Under the pieces are notes generated by a model. That model made no database searches, was not told the origin of the DNA, and saw only the letters and a program-made list of their open reading frames with translations. From Verrucomicrobiota bacterium (GTDB lineage: Bacteria > Verrucomicrobiota > Verrucomicrobiia > Opitutales > Opitutaceae): DNA of 64,000 nt. Each line of letters begins with the position of its first letter. Position 1 is the stretch's first letter. This document shows, one piece after another, positions 43,728-52,032 of this stretch. The DNA lies in contig JAEZUE010000068.1 of NCBI GenBank assembly GCA_023443455.1, positions 54,061 through 118,060 of the forward strand, given 5' to 3'. The translations under genes and the position numbers were made by a program.

Positions 43728-43802
43728 TCCATCGGCGGAAGAGTTTACCGGGAACGGGGAGCATGGATTTGCAAGTTGTTGAACGACAGAGATAAGTGCC
43801 GA

Positions 43803-43818
43803 TGGCATGCCGCCTGCA
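43803..43818 (+). promoter_or_regulatory. Probable sigma-54 promoter of flgF
   Basis: TGGCAT, five bases, CTGCA: the invariant GG (43804-43805) and GC (43816-43817) are kept at the right spacing, with two deviations from the consensus. The expected start of transcription is near 43829, 3 nt before the flgF ATG. It is weaker than the flhF promoter. Confidence 0.55.
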
Positions 43819-43831
43819 ATTGTGGGGCGGA

Positions 43832-44569
43832 ATGAATCTCGGTCTATATCTTGGAGCAGCGGCACTCGGTGCGCTGGAGCGCTGGCAGGACGCGACGTCG
43901 AGCAATATCGCCGCCAGCAGTACGCCGGGTTTCCGCAAGCGCGAGGTGCAGTTCTCGATGCAGGATGCCGGCGCGATCGAAAACGGTGCGACCCGCGCCT
44001 CGGCAGTGTCGCACGCGCAGTTTCCGACCGGAAACGTCTCCGTCAGCTTCCATCCCGGCCAGTTCATCGGCACCGGTCGTGAGCTCGATGTCGCGATCCG
44101 CGGCGACGGGTTCTTCGAGGTGCAGACCACCGACGGGAACACCGCCTACACGCGTGCTGGAAGTTTTTATACCAATACCGACCGCACGCTCGTCGATGCG
44201 CAGGGCAACCTGCTGCTCGGGGAGGGGGGCGCTCCGATCCAGCTCTTGCCCGAGGGGGGCCCGTTGGCGATCGCGCCCGACGGCACCCTTTCCCAGGGCG
44301 GCCAGCAGATCGGCCGGCTCACGATCCAGCGTTTCGAGAATCCGCAGGGGCTGCGGCCGCTTTCCGGCGGTCTGTTCGCCGCCAACGGCCAGGCGCCCGA
44401 ACCGGTCGAGCAGCCCGAGCTGATGCAGGGCTCCCTCGAGACGAGTAACGTGCAGCCCGTCGGCGAGATGGTGAATCTCATCCAGATCAACCGTGCCTAC
44501 GAGGCCGCCCAGAAGCTCATCACCACCCGCGACGACCTGATGGACAAGACCATCCGCAGCGTGACCTGA
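43832..44569 (+). CDS. flgF: Flagellar basal-body rod protein FlgF
   Basis: 245 aa, a proximal rod component. The N-terminal rod motif is LGAAALGALERWQDATSSNIAASSTPGFRKREV, read as a divergent LxxxxxNIAxxxTPGFK pattern. The middle has GRELDVAIRGDGFFEVQ and NTAYTRAGSFYTN, shared by FlgE/F/G. The C-terminal helix carries LETSNVQPVGEMVNLIQINRAYEAAQ. Starts upstream of 43832 lie before or within the promoter, so this ATG is preferred. flgG follows. Confidence 0.9.
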   Translation: MNLGLYLGAAALGALERWQDATSSNIAASSTPGFRKREVQFSMQDAGAIENGATRASAVSHAQFPTGNVSVSFHPGQFIGTGRELDVAIRGDGFFEVQTTDGNTAYTRAGSFYTNTDRTLVDAQGNLLLGEGGAPIQLLPEGGPLAIAPDGTLSQGGQQIGRLTIQRFENPQGLRPLSGGLFAANGQAPEPVEQPELMQGSLETSNVQPVGEMVNLIQINRAYEAAQKLITTRDDLMDKTIRSVT

Positions 44570-44612
44570 GCGCCCCTTCGCCCCCCTCCGAAACCCGCAC
44601 CACCCCAGTCGC

Positions 44613-45395
44613 ATGAACGTCGCCCTCTATTCCTCCGCCACGGGTATGCAGGCCCAGCAGCTGAATCTGGACACGATCGCGAACAATCTCGCGAACGTGA
44701 ATACGACCGGGTTCAAGAAGTCGAAGATCGAGTTCCAGGACCTGCTCTACCAGCAGAACCGGGCCGCGGGTTCCGACGGTGGGGCGGGCAACCTCGTGCC
44801 TTCGGGCATGCAGGTGGGCGCCGGTTCCCGCGTCGTCTCCACGGCCAAGATTTTCAGCCAGGGGCAGCTCACCCAGACCGACGAGAAGCTCGATGTCGCG
44901 ATCCAGGGCGACGGCTTCTTCGAGATCCAGCGGCCCGACGGGACGAGCGCCTACACCCGTGACGGCTCGTTCAAGCTCACCTCGACCGGACAAGTCGTCA
45001 CCAACGACGGTCTGCCGGTGCTCAGCGGGGTGCAGCCGATTCCGCCCGGCGCCACGAACATCTCGATCGCCCGCACCGGCGACGTCACCGTCACGACCAA
45101 CGACGGCACCACGAGCTTCCGTATCCAACTGGTCCGCTTCGCCAATCCGACCGGGTTGGAGAACGCCGGCGGCAACCTCTACCTCGAGACCCCGGCGAGC
45201 GGCACCCCCGAGCTGGGCAATCCCGGCGAACAGGGCTTCGGCGGCATCATCCAGGGCTATCTCGAGGGGTCCAACGTCAATGTCGTCAACGAGATGGTGA
45301 ACATGATCGTCGCGCAGCGGGCCTACGAGATCAACAGCAAGGCGATCCAGACGTCGGATACGATGCTGCAGGAAATCAACAACCTGAAACGCTGA
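44613..45395 (+). CDS. flgG: Flagellar basal-body rod protein FlgG
   Basis: 260 aa, the canonical length of FlgG (distal rod). Diagnostic are MQAQQLNLDTIANNLANVNTTGFKKSKIEFQDL-type N-terminus (seen as TIANNLANVNTTGFKK), KLDVAIQGDGFFEIQRPDG, and the C-terminal EGSNVNVVNEMVNMIVAQRAYEINSKAIQ pattern. It is exported by the flagellar type III system. Its stop overlaps the flgA start (TGATG), giving translational coupling. Confidence 0.96.
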   Translation: MNVALYSSATGMQAQQLNLDTIANNLANVNTTGFKKSKIEFQDLLYQQNRAAGSDGGAGNLVPSGMQVGAGSRVVSTAKIFSQGQLTQTDEKLDVAIQGDGFFEIQRPDGTSAYTRDGSFKLTSTGQVVTNDGLPVLSGVQPIPPGATNISIARTGDVTVTTNDGTTSFRIQLVRFANPTGLENAGGNLYLETPASGTPELGNPGEQGFGGIIQGYLEGSNVNVVNEMVNMIVAQRAYEINSKAIQTSDTMLQEINNLKR

Positions 45396-46102
45396 TGCAC
45401 ACGCCCTCCCGCATTCTCCGCACCGTTCTGCTCGGCGCCCTCGTGGCCCTGGGCGCCGTGCTCGAGGCCGGCACCCGGCTGGAGCCGGACCGGTTTCTGC
45501 CGCAGCTCACCGCCCAGCTCGCGCAGCATTTCGCCGTCACCGGCGAGCTGCAGCTCGACCTGTTGCGCTCCTGGAAGGCGCCGGTCGTGCAGGGCGAGGA
45601 CTGGGAGATGGTTGTCGTGGCGCCGCCGCGGGCCCTCACCGGCCAGATGATCGTGCATGTGCGGCTGCTCGAGGGCGGCCGCAACCTGGGCGAGTGGAAC
45701 CTCCCGCTGCGCGCGCAGCTCTGGCAGGACGGACTCGGGCTGCGCCGGCCGCTCTCCCGCGGCGAGCTGCTCGACCCCGGCCTCTTCGAGCCGCGGCGCA
45801 CCGACATTCTCCGCGACAAGGATACGATCCCGCACGGCACCGACCTTTCGGCGCTGACCGCGGTGCGCACCGTCGGCACCGGCGCGGTGCTCTCCTGGCG
45901 CGATGTCGCGCGCCGCAACCTCGTCGAACGCGGCAGCCGCATCGAGGTGGTCGCGACCGACGGGGCCCTGAGCATCACGCTCAAGGGCCTGGCCATGCAG
46001 AGCGGCGCGCTGGGCGACACCATCGTGGTGCGCAACCCCGAGTCGCGGCGGGACTTTTCCGCCGTCATCACCGCGGAGAACCAGGCCCGTGTCGTCTTCT
46101 GA
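45395..46102 (+). CDS. flgA: Flagella basal body P-ring formation protein FlgA
   Basis: 235 aa with a signal peptide (residues 1-26). The C-terminal SAF domain (residues about 110-235) contains LSRGELLDPGLFEPRR, AVRTVGTGAVLSWRDVA and the ending SGALGDTIVVRNPESRRDFSAVI, all typical. FlgA is a periplasmic chaperone for FlgI during P-ring assembly. It overlaps flgG by one base and ends one base before flgH. The N-terminal region is divergent, as usual for the family. Confidence 0.88.
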   Translation: MHTPSRILRTVLLGALVALGAVLEAGTRLEPDRFLPQLTAQLAQHFAVTGELQLDLLRSWKAPVVQGEDWEMVVVAPPRALTGQMIVHVRLLEGGRNLGEWNLPLRAQLWQDGLGLRRPLSRGELLDPGLFEPRRTDILRDKDTIPHGTDLSALTAVRTVGTGAVLSWRDVARRNLVERGSRIEVVATDGALSITLKGLAMQSGALGDTIVVRNPESRRDFSAVITAENQARVVF

Positions 46103-46103
46103 A

Positions 46104-46718
46104 ATGAAACGCCTTCTCGTCAGCATCCTTCTCGTTCTCGCGGCGCCCCCGTGCGGGCTGGTGGCGGACTCGATCTGGCCGGCCGCGAACAACCGCAGCA
46201 TGCTCGCCGACCGGCGGGCCTCGCGCACCGGCGATGTCGTCACCATCATCGTGCAGGAAAGTGTGGCCTCGCAGACTTCCCAGTCCTCGAAGGCGGACAA
46301 GTCGAGTGCGGCCGAGAACGCCATCACCCAGTTTCTCTTCCCGCTCGCGGCGAGCGCGGCGGGCACCCACAACGGCGCCTACCCGGGCACGGCCTTCGAC
46401 GGCAGCAACTCCTTCTCCTCGAGCGGCGCGATCAACAACAAAGCCTCGCTCACCTCGCGGGCGGCGGTGCTCGTCACCGACGTGCTGCCCAACGGCAACC
46501 TCGTGCTCGAGGGCGTGCGGCACGTCGCGATGGGCGGCGAGCGCCAGTACATGGTGCTGCGCGGCATCGTGCGCCCCGAGGATATCAGCTCCGCCAACAC
46601 CGTGTCCTCGACCAGCATCGCCAACGCCACGCTCGAGGTGGTCAACGAGGGCTCGCTGACCGACACGCAGAGGAAGGGCTGGCTGACCAAGCTCTACGAG
46701 TTCCTGCGGCTGTATTGA
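46104..46718 (+). CDS. flgH: Flagellar L-ring protein FlgH
   Basis: 204 aa. A signal peptide (residues 1-25) with CG near residue 21 precedes WPAANNRSMLADRRASRTGDVVTIIV, GSNSFSSSGAINNKASL and VLPNGNLVLEGVRHVAMGGERQYMVLRGIVRPEDIS, which are the family blocks. FlgH forms the outer membrane L-ring and is normally a lipoprotein. The residues before Cys are APP rather than a clean L-A-G/A lipobox, so lipidation is uncertain. Start chosen as the ATG 1 nt after flgA. Confidence 0.93.
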   Translation: MKRLLVSILLVLAAPPCGLVADSIWPAANNRSMLADRRASRTGDVVTIIVQESVASQTSQSSKADKSSAAENAITQFLFPLAASAAGTHNGAYPGTAFDGSNSFSSSGAINNKASLTSRAAVLVTDVLPNGNLVLEGVRHVAMGGERQYMVLRGIVRPEDISSANTVSSTSIANATLEVVNEGSLTDTQRKGWLTKLYEFLRLY

Positions 46719-46736
46719 ACTCCCCCCTCCATTCCC

Positions 46737-47849
46737 ATGTTCCAGCCCAATCCATTCTCCCTGCTGCTGCTGCTCCTCGCCCTCGCGGTCCCGACGGCTC
46801 GTGCCGAAGGCTCGCGCCTCAAGGACCTCGCCGCCGTCGAGGGCGGTCGTGACAACCAGCTGATCGGCTACGGGATCGTGGCCGGCCTGGCCGGCGACGG
46901 CGACAAGAACTCCGAGGCGACCCTGCGCTCGATCTCCAACGCGCTCGAACGCTTCGGCATCTCGATCCCGTCCAACTCGCTCAAGTCCTCCAATGCCGCG
47001 GCGGTCATGGTCACGGCCGACATCGGCCCGTTCCTCAAGCCCGGGGCCCGTATCGATGTGACGGTGGCGGCGCTCGGCGAGGCCAAGAGCCTGCAGGGCG
47101 GGGTGCTGTTGCAGACCCCGCTGCTCGGCGCCGACGGCTCCGTCTATGCGGTCGCCCAGGGGCCGGTCGCGGTCGGCGGCTTCATCGGAGGCAACAGCGG
47201 CCCGGGCGGAGCCACCGTGCAGAAGAACCATCCCACGGTCGCCACGATCACCAATGGGGCGATCGTCGAACGGGAGATCGCCGCCACGATCGTGCAGGAC
47301 GGCCGCGTGCGGCTGCTCCTGCACCAGCCCGACTTCGTCACCGCCGCGCGCATCGCCGACGCCGTCAATGCCCAGTTTCCGGGTACGGCGCTGGCGCAGG
47401 ACGCGGCGACGGTCGCCGTCGCGGTGCCGCCGGAGTTCGAGCGCAACCAGGTCGCGTTCGTCGCCAACCTCGGCTCGATCGAGACCCGGCCCGACACCGC
47501 CGCGCGCATCGTGCTCAACGAGCGCACGGGCACCATCGTGGCGACCTCGACCGTGCGCCTTTCCCAGGTGGCGATCAGCCACGGCTCGTTGACGATCAAG
47601 GTGTCGTCGTCGCTCGGGGTCTCGCAGCCCGGGGCGTTCAGCGAAGGGGGCAGCACCGTGGTGGTGCCCTCGACGGTGACGGAGGTCACCGAGGTCAAGG
47701 GCGGCTTCCAGGTCGTGAGCGACATGCCCTCGGTCGAGGACTTGGCGAAGGCGCTCAACGCGCTGGGCGTGTCGTCGCGCGAGATGATGGCCATTTTCCA
47801 GAGCCTCAAACGCGCCGGGGCGTTGCAGGCGGAGGTCGTGATCAACTGA
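46737..47849 (+). CDS. flgI: Flagellar P-ring protein FlgI
   Basis: 370 aa, of normal length. Signal peptide ends at TARAEG (residue 24). The typical start SRLKDLAAVEGGRDNQLIGYGIVAGLAGDGD (seen in part: QLIGYGIVAGLAGDGD), the SSNAAAVMVTADIGPF block and the GTIVATSTVRLSQVAISHGSLT region are all there. It assembles into the periplasmic P-ring around the rod. It follows flgH by 18 nt and precedes flgJ by 19 nt. Confidence 0.96.
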   Translation: MFQPNPFSLLLLLLALAVPTARAEGSRLKDLAAVEGGRDNQLIGYGIVAGLAGDGDKNSEATLRSISNALERFGISIPSNSLKSSNAAAVMVTADIGPFLKPGARIDVTVAALGEAKSLQGGVLLQTPLLGADGSVYAVAQGPVAVGGFIGGNSGPGGATVQKNHPTVATITNGAIVEREIAATIVQDGRVRLLLHQPDFVTAARIADAVNAQFPGTALAQDAATVAVAVPPEFERNQVAFVANLGSIETRPDTAARIVLNERTGTIVATSTVRLSQVAISHGSLTIKVSSSLGVSQPGAFSEGGSTVVVPSTVTEVTEVKGGFQVVSDMPSVEDLAKALNALGVSSREMMAIFQSLKRAGALQAEVVIN

Positions 47850-47868
47850 GCAACCGGTCCCGAAAAAA

Positions 47869-48201
47869 ATGTCACCCGCATCCATCAGTCCGCTTCTCGG
47901 TGTGGCCGATCCGGCCACGTTGCAACGCCAGCTCCAGGGCGGCGCGCAACGCCCGGCCGCGCACGCCGCCGCAGAGCAGTTCGAGGCGATTCTCCTGCGG
48001 CAGCTGCTCGGGGAGGCGCTCAAGCCGATGTTGGGCTCCGAGGCCGGCGGCAAGGCGCCCGGCAGCGATGTCTACCAGTATCTCGTCACCGATGTCGTCG
48101 CCCAAAGCGTGGCCCAGGGCGGCGGGCTCGGCATCGCCAAGATGCTCGTGCCGCAGCTCACGCAGCCCGGCGCGGCCCAGTCTCAGGAGGTCTTCTCATG
48201 A
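47869..48201 (+). CDS. flgJ: Rod-binding protein FlgJ, N-terminal domain only
   Basis: 110 aa. It contains the rod-binding core AAEQFEAILLRQLLGEALKPMLG and SDVYQYLVTDVVAQSVAQGGGLGIAKML. The muramidase domain found at the C-terminus in enterics is absent, as in many other phyla; peptidoglycan must then be cut by another enzyme. A run of seven A residues (GAAAAAAATG) directly precedes and includes the start. Its stop overlaps the flgN start as ATGA. Confidence 0.88.
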   Translation: MSPASISPLLGVADPATLQRQLQGGAQRPAAHAAAEQFEAILLRQLLGEALKPMLGSEAGGKAPGSDVYQYLVTDVVAQSVAQGGGLGIAKMLVPQLTQPGAAQSQEVFS

Positions 48202-48728
48202 TCCTTACCGATATGGCTCCCGCATCCACGGAGGCTCCCGCCTGGGAGGCCGTGGTCGATGCGCTCCGGGATGAACTTGCCGAATATGGGGAGCTGCTCC
48301 GGCTCTTCGACGACCAGCAGAAACGGATCTTCGCCCTCGATGCCGGCGGGGTTTCCGAATACGTACCGCAGCTCGAGCAGCAGGCCGAGGTGGCACGTGG
48401 GCGGCGCCACGACCGCGAGTCGGTGGTGCGCGCCTTCGCGTCGGGCCGCGGGCGGCCGGGCGACCGGTCGTTGCGGCAACTGCTCCCGGAATTCCCGACG
48501 GAGGTGCGGCCGCTGGTCGAGGCCCTGATCGACGAGATCAACCGGCTCCTCAACCGCACCCGCCAGCGCACCCGGCAGAACCAGATGATGCTGTCGCGTC
48601 TGGTGGAGCTGCACCATGAACTGGTGCCCGCGCTCCGCCCGCAGGCGTTCACCAAAACCTATTCGCGGTTGGGCCAGGTCGCGGTGTCCGCCGTGGGCAC
48701 CGGGCCGACCTACCGCGCCACCGGCTGA
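48198..48728 (+). CDS. flgN: FlgN-like flagellar export chaperone
   Basis: 176 aa, mostly helical (about residues 15-150: LRDELAEYGELLRLFDDQQKRIFALDA, LVEALIDEINRLLNRTRQRTRQNQMML as continuous heptad-like helices). FlgN is the cytosolic chaperone for the hook-filament junction proteins FlgK and FlgL. The identification rests on size, helical pattern with NRTRQRTRQNQMML, and position directly before flgK and flgL. The start overlaps flgJ by 4 nt. Confidence 0.82.
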   Translation: MILTDMAPASTEAPAWEAVVDALRDELAEYGELLRLFDDQQKRIFALDAGGVSEYVPQLEQQAEVARGRRHDRESVVRAFASGRGRPGDRSLRQLLPEFPTEVRPLVEALIDEINRLLNRTRQRTRQNQMMLSRLVELHHELVPALRPQAFTKTYSRLGQVAVSAVGTGPTYRATG

Positions 48729-48740
48729 CCCCCTCGCACC

Positions 48741-50171
48741 ATGTCCTCCGGTCTCTTCTCCAGCCTCTACACGACCACCAACGCGCTCCGGGCCCACAGC
48801 GCGGCGCTCGACATCGTCGGGCGCAACATGGCGAACGTGAACAACACCGACTACGCCCGCCAACGCGTGGTCTATGGCAACAAGGGCACGGTCGATACGC
48901 CCCTCGGAGCCCAGAGCCTGGGCGTCGAGGCTGTCGCCATCCAGCAGATGCGCGACCGGCTGCTCGACCGGCAGATCACCGAGGAGAACGCCAACACCGC
49001 CTTCCTCAACGCCCAGATCCCGTACCTGGGGCAGGCGCAGACCGCGCTCGGGCAGGGCATCTTCAGCGATTCGGGTGCGGTCGACACCATCTCCAGCAAT
49101 CCGGATCTGCCCGCCGGCATCGCCGCCGCGGTCGACGAATTCTTCAACGCCTGGCAGAGCTTCGCCACCAAACCCTCCGACTCCGTCAACAAACAACAGC
49201 TCATCGCCACCAGCGAGGACCTGGTCGAGAAGATCCACCTCGCCGACAGCCGCCTCGCCGAAATCGCGCTTCCCGCTCCGGCCACCGGCAACACCCTTTC
49301 CGGACAGATGGACGAGGGCGCGCGGCAGGTGAACGGCATCCTCGCGAACATCGCCAGTCTGAACCGGCAGATCGGCCGTATCGAGCTTGTCAATCCGGGG
49401 ACCGCGGTCGACCTGCGCGACGAACGGCAGGGCATGCTCGAGGAGCTGGCCAAGTACATCGATTTCGGCACGGTCCAGCAGGCTTCCGGGCAGATCGGCA
49501 TCCACGTCAGCGATGGTGTGGGCGGCACGGTCGACCTGGTCGATCTCTCGACGGTCACCGGGTCGTTGGCTCGCAACGGCTCGGATTTCGAGTGGACTCC
49601 CTCCGGCGGCGGGCCCGCGGTCGCGGTCGATTTCAGTGGGGGATCTTTGGCCGGCTACCAGGCGGTCGGCGCCACCGTGCAGGGCTATCGCGACGACCTC
49701 GACGCCTTCGTCCAGACCCTCGTGGCCCGGGTCAACACCGCGTACAACTCGGGCACGAACGGCGACTTCTTCGCGGCGGCCGGCACCACGGCGGCGACAA
49801 TCGCCCTGACGGCCACGCCGACGACGGTGGTGGCGACCGACACCGGCGGCCCGAGTGGCGCCAACGACCGGGCGCTGGCCGTGGCCGCGTTGGCCAACGA
49901 CAACACTTTTCTCAACGGCACTCCGGCTCAGGCCTACTCGCGGATCGTCACCGCCGTGGCGCAGGATGTTTCGACGACCGAGGCCCGCTACGAGGATCAG
50001 GATGCGCTCGGCGACCTGTTGCGCGCCCAGCGCGATTCCTACGGCGGCGTTTCGCTCGATGAGGAAACGGCCGATATGATGAAGCTCCAGCGCGCCTACC
50101 AGGCCTCCGCGAAAATGATGAGCATCATCGACGAACTCCTGGCCGAAGTGATCAACACCCTGGCGCGCTGA
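48741..50171 (+). CDS. flgK: Flagellar hook-associated protein 1 FlgK
   Basis: 476 aa. N-terminal rod-type motif LRAHSAALDIVGRNMANVNNTDYARQRV and C-terminal LDEETADMMKLQRAYQASAKMMSIIDELLAEVI form the D0/D1 domains that hook-proximal axial proteins share. The middle (GSLARNGSDFEW and DFSGGSLAGYQAV) is the FlgK D2 type. FlgK forms the first hook-filament junction ring. It starts 12 nt after flgN and is followed by flgL at 42 nt. Confidence 0.93.
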   Translation: MSSGLFSSLYTTTNALRAHSAALDIVGRNMANVNNTDYARQRVVYGNKGTVDTPLGAQSLGVEAVAIQQMRDRLLDRQITEENANTAFLNAQIPYLGQAQTALGQGIFSDSGAVDTISSNPDLPAGIAAAVDEFFNAWQSFATKPSDSVNKQQLIATSEDLVEKIHLADSRLAEIALPAPATGNTLSGQMDEGARQVNGILANIASLNRQIGRIELVNPGTAVDLRDERQGMLEELAKYIDFGTVQQASGQIGIHVSDGVGGTVDLVDLSTVTGSLARNGSDFEWTPSGGGPAVAVDFSGGSLAGYQAVGATVQGYRDDLDAFVQTLVARVNTAYNSGTNGDFFAAAGTTAATIALTATPTTVVATDTGGPSGANDRALAVAALANDNTFLNGTPAQAYSRIVTAVAQDVSTTEARYEDQDALGDLLRAQRDSYGGVSLDEETADMMKLQRAYQASAKMMSIIDELLAEVINTLAR

Positions 50172-50213
50172 GCGCCGCGTACCTGAAATCCCGACCGCAA
50201 CCCCCGACCCGCC

Positions 50214-51113
50214 ATGTTGCGCATCACCTCCAACACCCTTGCCGCCCGGCTCACCACCGATCTGACCCGGCTTTCCAGCACCCAGAGCCGTCTGACCCAG
50301 CAGATGGCGTCGGGCAAACGCCTCGTCGATGCCAGCGACGATGTGCCTGCCACCGGGCGCGTCATGAGCTACGAGTCCGAGAAACGCGCGCTCCAGCAGT
50401 TCGATCGCAACGCGCAGCGGGCGCTCACCGACATCAAGGTGAGCATGACCACGCTCAATTCGATCAACAAGATCGCCAGCACGATCTTCAATCTCGCCCC
50501 CGCGGCCGCGGCCTCGGGCGATCCGAGCCAGCATGCGGCTCTCGCCACCCAGATCGACGGTCTGCTCGAGCAGGCGTTTTCGCTCACGAACACGCAGGTC
50601 AACGGCAACTACCTTTTCGGCAGCGCGGAGACCGGCGCGGCCCCGTTCACCGCGACGCGCGATGCCAACGGCCAGATCACGGGCGTGACGTACAACGGCG
50701 ACACGGGAGCGGCTCCGAAGGTGGCGGTGAGCGAGGAGGCGCAGGTCGCCACGATCAACAACGGCACGCAGAACCAGGAGTTGGAGAGTTTCCTCGATAA
50801 CTTGGTCGCGTTGCGCGATGCGGTCGCCGCCAACGACAAACCCAACATCGGCGCCTACCAGAATGTGCTCGGCGACGACGAGGGCCGCATCGTCAACATG
50901 GTCAGCACCCTTTCGACGGCGCAGTTCCGCATCGAGATCACGCGCGAGCAGAACGCCACCCGTTTCAACCAGCTCGCCGATCTCTCCGGCAAGGAGACCG
51001 ATGTCGATCTGGCGGAGACGATCATCAAATACCAGAGCGCCGAACGTTCGTATCAGGCCGCACTGCAGGCGGGCTCGAAGATTCTCCAACAGTCGCTTCT
51101 CGACTACATCTGA
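50214..51113 (+). CDS. flgL: Flagellar hook-associated protein 3 FlgL
   Basis: 299 aa, flagellin-like. The N-terminal helix MLRITSNTLAARLTTDLTRL with LTQQMASGKRLVDASDDVPATGRVM, and the C-terminal TDVDLAETIIKYQSAERSYQAALQAG with an ending LQQSLLDYI, are typical. The middle NYLFGSAETGAAPF also matches FlgL. It forms the second junction ring onto which flagellin assembles. It is the last clear gene of the flagellar cluster; flagellin genes are not in this window. Confidence 0.93.
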   Translation: MLRITSNTLAARLTTDLTRLSSTQSRLTQQMASGKRLVDASDDVPATGRVMSYESEKRALQQFDRNAQRALTDIKVSMTTLNSINKIASTIFNLAPAAAASGDPSQHAALATQIDGLLEQAFSLTNTQVNGNYLFGSAETGAAPFTATRDANGQITGVTYNGDTGAAPKVAVSEEAQVATINNGTQNQELESFLDNLVALRDAVAANDKPNIGAYQNVLGDDEGRIVNMVSTLSTAQFRIEITREQNATRFNQLADLSGKETDVDLAETIIKYQSAERSYQAALQAGSKILQQSLLDYI

Positions 51114-51157
51114 TCCATCTTGTGGGCCCTGCCGGCCCCTAGAACCCAATACCGATC

Positions 51158-51898
51158 ATGACTTCACAGGAGTTTTCCCTGCTCAACGCCAAGGCCGATG
51201 CCGGCGATGCCGCCGCACAGTACGATCTCGGCGTCTGCTACGACCACGGCGAATTCGTGCCCCGCGACTATGCCACGGCGGCACGTTGGTTGCGCGCGGC
51301 GGCCGAGCAGGGGCATGCGCAGGCCCAATGTGCGCTCGGGCTCTACCACACGAAAGGCGAGGGCGTGCCCACCGATCTCAACGAGGCGGCCAAGTGGTTC
51401 CGTGCCGCGGCCGCGCAGGGCGATCCGCGCGCGGCGTTCAACATGGCGCTGCTGCTCGAGGCGAATCTCGTTCCCGAAGACCAGCCGGGCGAGGCGGCGG
51501 CCTGGCTCAAGCACGCCGCCGTCGCCGGCTTGGCCGATGCCCAGCTCAATCTCGGCCTGAGCCTCATCCTCGCGGCAGAGAATCAGGCGGACAAGGAAGT
51601 GGCCGCCGAATGGATCTTCACTGCGGCGAAGTCGGGCTTGGCCGATGCCCAGTACCAGTTGGGACTGATGTTCGACACCGGTGAGGGCGTGCCGCGCGAT
51701 CAGATGCTCGCCGTGGAATGGTATGAACTGGCGGCCACGCAGGGGCACACGAGTGCGCAATACAACCTCGGGCTGCACTATGAGCTCGGCCACGACGGCC
51801 TGGAACCCGATGTGGCGCGCGCCTGCGAACTCTATCGCGAAGCCGCCGCCGCCGGTCACGAGAAGGCCATCGATTCGCTGATCGCTTTGGAGACGTAG
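51158..51898 (+). CDS. SEL1-repeat protein
   Basis: 246 aa without signal peptide, built of six SEL1 (TPR-like) repeats of about 36 residues. Clear examples are AAAQYDLGVCYDHGEFVPRD, AQCALGLYHTKGEGVPTDLN and AQYQLGLMFDTGEGVPRDQM. SEL1 proteins serve as scaffolds for protein-protein contacts. It starts 44 nt after flgL with a short GGCC hairpin in between, so it might be the final gene of the cluster or a separate unit. Its role in motility is not known. Confidence 0.88.
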   Translation: MTSQEFSLLNAKADAGDAAAQYDLGVCYDHGEFVPRDYATAARWLRAAAEQGHAQAQCALGLYHTKGEGVPTDLNEAAKWFRAAAAQGDPRAAFNMALLLEANLVPEDQPGEAAAWLKHAAVAGLADAQLNLGLSLILAAENQADKEVAAEWIFTAAKSGLADAQYQLGLMFDTGEGVPRDQMLAVEWYELAATQGHTSAQYNLGLHYELGHDGLEPDVARACELYREAAAAGHEKAIDSLIALET

Positions 51899-52032
51899 CC
51901 GACCGCCCGCGGGCGCGTGGCGTCGGCGTGGTTACGCCCGACTCGCGCAGGGAGGGACGAGGGCCCTTCCCGAATCGCGAAAATGCCTGCTGTTCATCCG
52001 GCAGGAAATGCTTCTTCCTGTGCGCCACGACC

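Noticed and set aside
48183..51149. Open frame of 988 codons antisense to flgN-flgK-flgL
   Set aside because: Same reason: a shadow of three known flagellar genes.
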